Source: Victivallales bacterium (GTDB lineage: Bacteria; Verrucomicrobiota; Lentisphaeria; Victivallales; Victivallaceae). From it: DNA of 6,004 nt. Under the pieces are notes generated by a model. That model had not been told where the DNA came from, did not search any database, and saw only the letters and a program-made list of their open reading frames with translations. Below, one piece after another: positions 1-4,893 of this stretch; position 1 is the stretch's first letter, and the number at the start of each line of letters is the position of its first letter. A program made the translations under genes and the position numbers. The DNA lies in assembly GCA_019038735.1 (NCBI GenBank), contig JAHOYW010000174.1, positions 1-6,004 on the forward strand, written 5' to 3'.

Positions 1-708
1 GTACCGTGTTGAATGAAGTTCTACAGTATTATAGCTGGAAAAATTGTTCAAATGGTACTCTGTCTTGAGATAATCTTTACTTTCATAATAATTCGGCGGA
101 AACTCTTGAGGTCCGATGAAAAATGCGTTCAGCGGTAAAACATGAGATTTTATTTTATATTTGTACAGAGCCGCTAGGCAAAATTCTTCTACAAAGAAGA
201 AGTATGGTAATTTTTCGTTAAAATTCAAGTGGAAATCCTGAAGCAGTTCAGCATTGACTATCATACAGCATGAATCAATATTTTCAACTGCTTTGATTTT
301 TTGATCTTTACGAGAGCGTTGCTTGGGGGTATAATCCTCATCGCTAACAACTCCACCGACTTTAACTATTTCATTTATAAATTTGCAACGCCACCATGAG
401 AATTTACGTTGACTTTTAATTCCCATTATGCCGTAAATAGAATTAGGCTCCAAACTTAGAACAAGCTCTTTGAAATCTTCGATAAATTTGAATCCCTGAT
501 TGCAGAAAATAACCCAGTCATTCGGCGCAATTTTTCCAAGATGATTTTCCAGAAAGTCATTATAACGCTGCGTAATACTTATGTCTTCTTGCACATTGTC
601 ATAAACAATCAAATTGCAATCTTTCGTGAATTCATTATTCTTAATGGATTCTTCATAAAGATTAAAATCTTTCACAACTGTAACAATATGAAATTTTGAT
701 TTAGACAT
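1..708 (-). CDS. Glycosyltransferase family 2-like protein, partial (3' end outside window)
   Basis: The frame is open for 236 codons from an ATG at 706-708 to the left edge, so the C-terminus is missing. An AGAGG Shine-Dalgarno at 719-723 sits 10 bases before the ATG. The translation starts MSKSKFHIVTVV and looks like a compact GT-A fold of the Glyco_tranf_2_5 kind. An N-terminal strand (residues 6-12) is followed by a 'QRYNDFLE' helix (47-54), then 'DWVIFCNQGFKF' (64-75), where relatives have a 'F-x-H-Q-D-V-x-F' strand. 'GIMGIK' (93-98) follows, then 'IDSCCMIVNAELL' (144-156) and an acidic 'FFFVEEFCLAAL' segment (170-181), matching the usual 'DG.F.AV...LF' and 'FHFYDxDLCLQA' regions. No signal peptide or membrane segment is visible, so a cytosolic enzyme using a nucleotide sugar is expected. 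The Asp of the HQD motif is Gly72 here. It lies 17 bases downstream of the oxidoreductase gene and is probably co-transcribed with it. Family assignment is from remembered motifs; donor and acceptor are unknown. Confidence 0.65.
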   Translation of the reverse strand, partial: MSKSKFHIVTVVKDFNLYEESIKNNEFTKDCNLIVYDNVQEDISITQRYNDFLENHLGKIAPNDWVIFCNQGFKFIEDFKELVLSLEPNSIYGIMGIKSQRKFSWWRCKFINEIVKVGGVVSDEDYTPKQRSRKDQKIKAVENIDSCCMIVNAELLQDFHLNFNEKLPYFFFVEEFCLAALYKYKIKSHVLPLNAFFIGPQEFPPNYYESKDYLKTEYHLNNFSSYNTVELHSTRY

Positions 709-725
709 AAATTACTTGCCTCTTT

Positions 726-1991
726 TTATTTTTTTGCTGCCAATTCTTGAGCCGCTGCCAGAAGAGAATATTTAGCTCTAAGCGCACTTTTCATATTAGC
801 CGGAAACTCTTTTTCTCCATCAATACAAGCGATAAAATCATCCCGAACCGCGGCGAAATGTTCCTCATGACTAGTGCGTAATTCTGCTGGTATTTCAAGA
901 CGCAGTTTTTCCCCATCACGAATTACTTCAAGCCCGTCACGCTTCTGCTTTTCAATAGCGGAATTCAGTAAAGCTTCCATTTTATCAAGATCGCCATGTG
1001 CTTTAATAAACAATTCCGGTTTATTTCCAGTTTGCGGACTTTGTTCGATAAGCAAATCTGACTTCGTGCCACGCATGATAGAATAATGCGTATCACCACC
1101 GCCTTCTGGAGCCTCGAGAGCCCAGATCACAGATAGTTTGACCGGCACGCCTTTTAACTTATATGTAAATTCACCATTAGAATAAAGTTTGAGAACATCG
1201 TCTTTTACTTTACCCATAATTTCGCGTTGAAATTGTTTTTGCCGTGTAATCAAGGAAAATTTATCCAAAGGAACATCTGTGTGCCAGTGCTTTGCGTCAC
1301 AAAGCTCATAATCTGTTTCAAAATCAAATTCCTCTCCATCAAAAACCATCCATTGTATCAAATCGCTTAAATGAGTGCTAACATCAACAATACCTTCACC
1401 TTGCACATTAATATCAAAATACCATGGGGGACGAACCAGAGCTTTTCCATTGACATTTTTAAAAAGATGATGAACGCTTTCCTTGACAATCGCAGGCTCA
1501 TCGCCGTCAATCACCAATTCACCGAAAATATCTTTATCCGCCATAAGCTCTTTCTGTAATATTGACGTAATTTCATAATGCTCAGTCATAATATCATTAA
1601 TCTCAGCACCATCGTTCAAAAGTTCTTTGAGAATGTTGACTCCACGCTGATTGATGGTCAAAGGCTTGTCGCTGAGAACTTTTATCCCGGCATCATGCAT
1701 AGCTTTGATATAATGAATCTTGCGGCTGTTTTTCCCGGCAAAAATAGCTATATCGCCTTGAGCCTCGTTGACTGCGCGCTCAAGAAAATCATCTCCTCCA
1801 TAAACATGCAAATCCCATGAAGTAGGATTATCTCTACGATTGTTAAATGAATTTACTAAACGTATAAAACTTTTTAGATCAGCCCCTTCTTCGGCATAAA
1901 CATAAACGTCTTTACTCAGGTTTGGATGCATTTCCCGTAAAGTTAAAGCTGCGTGAAAATGACCTGGATTTATAACTATCAAACTGTGCAT
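726..1991 (-). CDS. Gfo/Idh/MocA-family oxidoreductase with putative oxidoreductase C-terminal domain
   Basis: A 421-residue cytosolic NAD(P)-dependent sugar (or sugar-derivative) dehydrogenase-like protein. The N-terminal Rossmann fold begins 'LIVINPGHFHAAL' (residues 4-16). This branch has NPGHFH where classic members have GxGxxG. 'SDKPLTI' (107-113) carries the family's (E/D)KP motif with Lys109. 'GIVDVSTHLSDLIQW' (200-214) supplies Asp203, His207 and Asp210, the usual substrate-side Asp/His pair. The C-terminal half matches what I know as the Oxidoreduct_C type (for example 'PEGGGDTHYSIMRG', 295-308). Length is normal for this branch. The start is supported by AAGGAAT about 5 bases upstream of the ATG at 1989-1991. 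It is the first gene of a two-gene unit with the glycosyltransferase, which suggests carbohydrate synthesis or modification, but the substrate is not predictable. A -10-like TATAAT lies about 40 bases upstream. The family call is firm; the reaction is inferred. Confidence 0.9.
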   Translation of the reverse strand: MHSLIVINPGHFHAALTLREMHPNLSKDVYVYAEEGADLKSFIRLVNSFNNRRDNPTSWDLHVYGGDDFLERAVNEAQGDIAIFAGKNSRKIHYIKAMHDAGIKVLSDKPLTINQRGVNILKELLNDGAEINDIMTEHYEITSILQKELMADKDIFGELVIDGDEPAIVKESVHHLFKNVNGKALVRPPWYFDINVQGEGIVDVSTHLSDLIQWMVFDGEEFDFETDYELCDAKHWHTDVPLDKFSLITRQKQFQREIMGKVKDDVLKLYSNGEFTYKLKGVPVKLSVIWALEAPEGGGDTHYSIMRGTKSDLLIEQSPQTGNKPELFIKAHGDLDKMEALLNSAIEKQKRDGLEVIRDGEKLRLEIPAELRTSHEEHFAAVRDDFIACIDGEKEFPANMKSALRAKYSLLAAAQELAAKK

Positions 1992-2029
1992 ATTATTCCT
2001 TTTATATCATAATAAAAATTTAGCATACT

Positions 2030-2035
2030 ATTATA
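2030..2035 (-). promoter_or_regulatory. Possible -10 box for the oxidoreductase/glycosyltransferase operon
   Basis: Read on the minus strand this is a perfect TATAAT, about 40 bases before the oxidoreductase ATG. No good -35 hexamer lies at 16-18 bp; the nearest candidate, TTGTAA, is about 21 bp away. The surroundings are so AT-rich that a chance match is possible. Confidence 0.35.
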
Positions 2036-2126
2036 CTCTAATATAAAAAATAATATTTACAAATTGCATCAGCTAATTCGCGAAACATTTCACTCACATG
2101 CTAGCCGAAGCCTGATTAACATGCTC

Positions 2127-2132
2127 TATAAT
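2127..2132 (+). promoter_or_regulatory. Possible -10 box for the binding-protein gene
   Basis: A perfect TATAAT on the plus strand, about 113 bases before the preferred start codon at 2246. No convincing -35 is seen at 16-18 bp. An alternative is GATAAT at 2197-2202 with TTGCGT at 2176-2181, but its spacer is only 15 bp. Both are weak, and the choice between them is open. Confidence 0.3.
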
Positions 2133-2234
2133 TAACATAACAAGTAAATATATCCAAATAATTTCTTTTATAGAGTTGCGTTTGGACTTATTCGGTGATA
2201 ATTTTAATTTAAACAGTTCAAGTTTAATAATTAA

Positions 2235-2240
2235 AGAGGA
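2235..2240 (+). promoter_or_regulatory. Ribosome binding site that decides the start of the binding-protein gene
   Basis: AGAGGA ends on the A of the upstream ATG (2240-2242), leaving no spacer for that codon. It sits 5 bases before the next in-frame ATG (2246-2248), a workable distance. The downstream ATG is therefore the likelier start, which shortens the protein by two residues. Confidence 0.7.
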
Positions 2241-2245
2241 TGAAT

Positions 2246-3406
2246 ATGAAAACTATATATGCATTAATCATCAGTGTTTTTTTCTTATCACTTAACTCAT
2301 GTTGCTTCCTCTCTACTACAGTAGAAGCACCTAAGCAAACAAAAATCGGCATACTCCTGCCCTTGTCTGGAAATTATGCGCTCAGCGGGAAAAAATCACT
2401 AACTGGAATCTTCCTTGCTCACGACCAGATCAACAAGAAAGGGCTGGTGAGAGGGAAAATAATAAAACTGGTCATAATTGACAGCAAAAGCTCAGTCAAA
2501 GGTGCTCGTCAGGCAATGAAAAGATTTGCAGATAAAGAAAAGGTAGCATTAGTAATAGCGGCTTGTTCCACGGCTGATGCCCTGGCAATCAAAGCAATTG
2601 CCGCCAAAGCAAAAATTCCAGTACTGCTGACCATCTCCACCGGCAATATAGTGACAGAACGTAATTCATATATGTTCCGTTGTTGTTTTGACGATGATTC
2701 TCAGGCAAAAGCAATGGCAAAATTTGCCTATAAAGACAAAATGTATAACCATGTCAACATATTGCTTGACCTCAACGAACAAGTTACTTATCGCCGCGAC
2801 CTTGGACGCGCTTTCGCGGCATCATTTAAAAAATCAAATGGAAGAAAAGTTAAGGAAATTGGATACCGCAGCGGAACAAAAGATTTTATGCGTCAGCTGA
2901 AAGAGGTTAAGCAAAGCAGAGCGGCAGCGATTTTTGCGCCAAGCGATATTCCTGATGCGGGAATCATGCTGAAACAAGCGAGAAAATACGGAGTACATAA
3001 AGTCTTTCTCGGCAGTGACGGCTGGGATCATCCTGAACTTTTTGATTACGCTGGTCTCAGACCTGAACCATGTTTTTTGACCTCAATGTTTTCTCCTGAA
3101 TCCAAATTGCCGGGCGTGCAGGATTTTGTGAAATCAATAAAAGCCCGCTCAGGTCTAATGCCGGACTCCAATGGGGCTCAAGCTTACGACGCCTTAAAGA
3201 TTACAGTGAAGGCCTTGATGCTGTCAAGATCACAAAGCGACATCAGAAGCGGCTTGTATCAAATCAAAGACCATCCCGGCGTAACCGGTTTAACCAGTAT
3301 TGATGCCGATGGTAATGCTAAAAAAACTATTTTCATCAAAAAGATTATCAAAAAATCAAATGGAAAATTTGCTTTTAAACTTATAAAAGCTATTGCTCCA
3401 AAATAG
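2246..3406 (+). CDS. ABC transporter substrate-binding lipoprotein, branched-chain amino acid (LivJ/Peripla_BP_6) type
   Basis: A 386-residue exported solute-binding protein. The N-terminus has Lys2, a hydrophobic stretch (residues 4-16) and a lipobox-like 'LNSC' with Cys19 as the probable lipidated residue, so it is likely anchored in a membrane facing the periplasm. The mature part follows the type I periplasmic-binding fold. 'KIGILLPLSG' (33-42) opens the first lobe. 'CSTADALAIKAIA' (107-119) and 'ISTG' (130-133) correspond to the ligand-contacting Ser/Thr loops. 'FRCCFDDDSQ' (144-153) is the family's 'FR..F.D..Q' hinge region, 'GSDGW' (256-260) and 'AYDALK' (313-318) follow, and the end has the typical 'GVTG...DADGN' block (345-357). 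Such proteins deliver branched-chain amino acids, amides, urea or similar small ligands to LivHMGF-type transporters. No permease or ATPase gene is adjacent, so the partner must be elsewhere or the protein has a sensory role. An ATG two codons upstream (2240) is possible but badly spaced from the ribosome site. Ligand unknown. Confidence 0.88.
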   Translation: MKTIYALIISVFFLSLNSCCFLSTTVEAPKQTKIGILLPLSGNYALSGKKSLTGIFLAHDQINKKGLVRGKIIKLVIIDSKSSVKGARQAMKRFADKEKVALVIAACSTADALAIKAIAAKAKIPVLLTISTGNIVTERNSYMFRCCFDDDSQAKAMAKFAYKDKMYNHVNILLDLNEQVTYRRDLGRAFAASFKKSNGRKVKEIGYRSGTKDFMRQLKEVKQSRAAAIFAPSDIPDAGIMLKQARKYGVHKVFLGSDGWDHPELFDYAGLRPEPCFLTSMFSPESKLPGVQDFVKSIKARSGLMPDSNGAQAYDALKITVKALMLSRSQSDIRSGLYQIKDHPGVTGLTSIDADGNAKKTIFIKKIIKKSNGKFAFKLIKAIAPK

Positions 3407-3463
3407 AAAGTTCGTCATTATTGAAAGTAGTTTCCACCTGCCGCAATCTTTTAGAGAGTAAGT

Positions 3464-4303
3464 TTATTTTTTCTTGATTTTCTTGATTTTCTTGATCTTC
3501 TTAGGCTCTTTGACTTGTGCGAGCGGATGAATATCTTTCTCTGTCAATCCTAGAGATTTGGCGAGCGTTTGTAGTTTGTCAAGAATGCCAAAACTTCTGA
3601 GACTATGAGCATCACTGCCGATAGTGAAAGTACAACCTGCCTGCTTAGCGAGAGTCAACATTCGAAGCGGAGTCTCTAGACTAAAGAAACGCTCGTATTG
3701 AGGATTTGGCAAATAGCATTTATTGATCTCAATGCCGATATTATTTGACGCGGCTATTCCAAAAGCATCCAATATTTCCGTATCAGACAAGCTCGCAATC
3801 GCTTCATCATAAAGTTCAACATAACCGTAAGGGAAAAAGGGATGAACCAAAATATCAGGAATTCCGCTTTCTGCTGCAGAAATAAAGAATTCCAACATAT
3901 GTTGAGCGAGACATTCAGGAGTTTGTTTTTCGGGTTGTTTGACAAAATTTTTCATGTGAAAATGATCCGTCGCCATCACCACGTAATCCATTTTTTCTTT
4001 AAATTCAGGTGTTATGCCAAAAACTCCAGGAGCTATCATATCACTTTCACAGCCGACCAGCACTTCGATTTCCCATCTACAGGACTTAACAAAACTAAGC
4101 AGTTCGAGATGCCTTTCGCCATTCTGAGTTTTATAAAAATGACTGGGTTTAATGTCTCTTGACATCCAGACATGATCCGTAAAACCTATTTTTTTGTAAC
4201 CATGCCTAGCGAGCAGAGGAACGATATTTTCAGGAGTTTGTTTTTCGTCTTTACAGCAAACCGAAGCAAAACTGTGAATATGCATATCAGAATGAAATAT
4301 CAT
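3464..4303 (-). CDS. PHP-domain phosphoesterase, histidinol-phosphatase-like
   Basis: A 279-residue metal-dependent hydrolase. The PHP metal-ligand set is all visible: 'DMHIHS' gives His8 and His10, 'FTDH' gives Asp43/His44, 'GCESD' gives Glu86, 'ATDHFH' gives His114 and His116, 'LVHP' gives His154, and 'IGSDAH' gives Asp231 and His233. This is the full TIM-barrel PHP pattern expected of an active trinuclear-metal enzyme. Length is close to HisK-type histidinol-phosphate phosphatases, but no histidine-biosynthesis gene is nearby, and many proteins of this type have other or unknown phosphoester substrates. The start at 4301-4303 is supported by a strong AAGGAGA (4311-4317) 7 bases upstream. 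The protein ends in a basic 'KKIKKIKKIKKK' tail encoded by a 9-bp tandem repeat, which is not part of the catalytic domain. It converges with the binding-protein gene across 57 bases and appears monocistronic. A palindrome at 4332-4345 overlaps its likely promoter. Cytosolic; no signal peptide. Confidence 0.85.
   Translation of the reverse strand: MIFHSDMHIHSFASVCCKDEKQTPENIVPLLARHGYKKIGFTDHVWMSRDIKPSHFYKTQNGERHLELLSFVKSCRWEIEVLVGCESDMIAPGVFGITPEFKEKMDYVVMATDHFHMKNFVKQPEKQTPECLAQHMLEFFISAAESGIPDILVHPFFPYGYVELYDEAIASLSDTEILDAFGIAASNNIGIEINKCYLPNPQYERFFSLETPLRMLTLAKQAGCTFTIGSDAHSLRSFGILDKLQTLAKSLGLTEKDIHPLAQVKEPKKIKKIKKIKKK
3473..3499. repeat. 9-bp tandem repeat at the 3' end of the PHP gene (three copies)
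   Basis: Three head-to-tail copies of CTTGATTTT on the plus strand (3473-3481, 3482-3490, and 3491-3499 with one change to CTTGATCTT). On the coding strand each copy encodes Lys-Ile-Lys in frame, and together with flanking lysines gives the KKI-type tail just before the stop at 3464-3466. The unit is a multiple of three, so gain or loss of copies keeps the frame. Confidence 0.85.
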
Positions 4304-4331
4304 ATTAAAATCTCCTTAAAAAGAACGCTAA

Positions 4332-4345
4332 TAAGGGCACCCTTA
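4332..4345. promoter_or_regulatory. Palindrome TAAGGG-CA-CCCTTA upstream of the PHP gene, possible operator
   Basis: Two perfect 6-bp arms (4332-4337 and 4340-4345) around a 2-bp centre, lying 28-42 bases upstream of the PHP start codon. A -10-like TACAAT (minus strand, 4347-4352) lies just upstream of it, so the dyad would cover the transcription start, a common place for a repressor site. The 8-mer GCACCCTT from its centre and right arm recurs at 4456-4463. An RNA hairpin is unlikely with a 2-base loop. The regulator is unknown. Confidence 0.45.
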
Positions 4346-4346
4346 A

Positions 4347-4352
4347 ATTGTA
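4347..4352 (-). promoter_or_regulatory. Possible -10 box for the PHP gene
   Basis: Minus-strand TACAAT, five of six to consensus, about 44 bases before the ATG. The hexamer at 17-bp spacing upstream (TAGTAA) is a poor -35. It is supported mainly by its position next to the palindrome and the strong ribosome site. Confidence 0.3.
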
Positions 4353-4560
4353 TGTTTTATTAAAAAATATTACTAAAATACAGGAAACAATATCAAACGA
4401 CACATTAGCACTGCAAAAGAAAAAATCAATATAGTTCCCATTAAAAAAAACTTAAGCACCCTTTGATTAAGGCGTAAAAAATAGATTAATTAGAGATTAA
4501 ATTACTAAAACACACTAAAAATAAGGTTTTTTATCCATTTTATATTGAAAATCTCATTTT
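4353..4560. other. AT-rich spacer without a gene
   Basis: Very AT-rich sequence with many A and T runs, between the PHP promoter region and the tRNA promoter. I see no coding frame with a ribosome site, no RNA fold and no terminator. The only structure is an imperfect dyad CCTT-TGATT-AAGG at 4460-4472 next to the second GCACCCTT copy. Confidence 0.6.
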
Positions 4561-4564
4561 GTAT

Positions 4565-4570
4565 TATAAT
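4565..4570 (+). promoter_or_regulatory. -10 box of the tRNA-His promoter
   Basis: A perfect TATAAT 16 bases before the tRNA 5' end, followed by the relatively GC-rich GTAGAGGCTC where transcription should begin. TTGAAA at 4545-4550 resembles a -35 but is only 14 bp away, shorter than usual. The -10 is plausible; the -35 is uncertain. Confidence 0.5.
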
Positions 4571-4586
4571 GTAGAGGCTCAGAAAT

Positions 4587-4664
4587 GGTGGGAGTAGCTC
4601 AGTTGGTTAGAGCGCCTGGTTGTGGCCCAGGAGGTCGCCGGTTCAAATCCGGTTTCTCACCCCA
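4587..4664 (+). tRNA. tRNA-His (anticodon GTG)
   Basis: A full cloverleaf can be drawn. The acceptor stem GTGGGAG (4588-4594) pairs with TTCTCAC (4654-4660) with two G-U pairs. The D stem is GCTC/GAGC (4597-4600 and 4610-4613). The anticodon stem CCTGG/CCAGG (4615-4619 and 4627-4631) encloses the loop TTGTGGC with anticodon GTG at 4622-4624. The variable loop is AGGTC, and the T stem GCCGG/CCGGT encloses TTCAAAT. An extra G at 4587 faces C73 at 4661, the G-1:C73 pair that histidyl-tRNA synthetase recognises, so the gene is read as starting at 4587. CCA is encoded (4662-4664). It stands alone, not in a tRNA cluster, and no intrinsic terminator hairpin follows, only a T-rich stretch. Confidence 0.97.
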
Positions 4665-4711
4665 TTCTTTTTCTCCTCAAAAATGCCTATTTCAACTTGT
4701 ATTCAATATTT

Positions 4712-4731
4712 TATCATAAGCGCTTCTGATA
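4712..4731. promoter_or_regulatory. 20-bp near-perfect palindrome between tRNA-His and lpd, possible operator
   Basis: The arms TATCATAAGC (4712-4721) and GCTTCTGATA (4722-4731) are reverse complements at nine of ten positions, with no spacer. The centre AAGCGCTT has a central CG, as in many LacI/GalR-family operators, but the flanks do not match the CcpA cre consensus. No U-tract follows on the plus strand, so it does not read as the tRNA terminator. It lies about 165 bases before the lpd start codon. Confidence 0.5.
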
Positions 4732-4826
4732 GTTAAAAATAAGCTAAAAGCTGAACCTTCGTTATTTTTTTATTGAATCTTTGTAAAATTGAGCTAATGT
4801 ATGATGGGTTCGAAGCTCTCTCTATG

Positions 4827-4845
4827 TGCGGGATTTTATCTCGCA
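4827..4845 (+). promoter_or_regulatory. Hairpin/inverted repeat in the lpd leader
   Basis: TGCGGGA (4827-4833) and TCTCGCA (4839-4845) form a 7-bp stem with one G-U pair and a 5-base TTTTA loop, about 50 bases before the lpd ATG. It could act as a leader RNA hairpin or as a protein-binding dyad. The sequence after it (GATAGTTATATTTTG) is not a clean U-tract, so a terminator or attenuator is not well supported. No promoter for lpd could be placed with confidence; TTGAAT at 4773-4778 with TAATGT at 4795-4800 is the nearest match. Confidence 0.4.
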
Positions 4846-4893
4846 GATAGTTATATTTTGTATAAGGACCTTAAATAAGCGAAGGAATAAAAA

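Noticed and set aside
3407..3463. Possible bidirectional terminator between the convergent binding-protein and PHP genes
   Set aside because: The only pairing found is GAAA-GTAG-TTTC (about 4 bp) without a U-tract in either direction, too weak to call an intrinsic terminator.
3842..4162. A 106-codon plus-strand frame
   Set aside because: It is antisense to the central part of the PHP gene, which carries all metal-ligand motifs on the minus strand.
3464..4303. Calling the PHP protein HisK
   Set aside because: The motifs fit the histidinol-phosphatase-like group, but no other his gene is present, and PHP proteins of this size have several substrates, so no gene symbol was given.
4587..4664. 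tRNA as an integration (att) site for a mobile element
   Set aside because: There is no integrase gene and no second copy of the tRNA 3' end in the window; both flanks are ordinary spacers.
4665..4680. T-rich stretch after the tRNA as an intrinsic terminator
   Set aside because: TTCTTTTTCTCCTC follows the encoded CCA directly, and no separate GC-rich hairpin precedes it apart from the tRNA itself.
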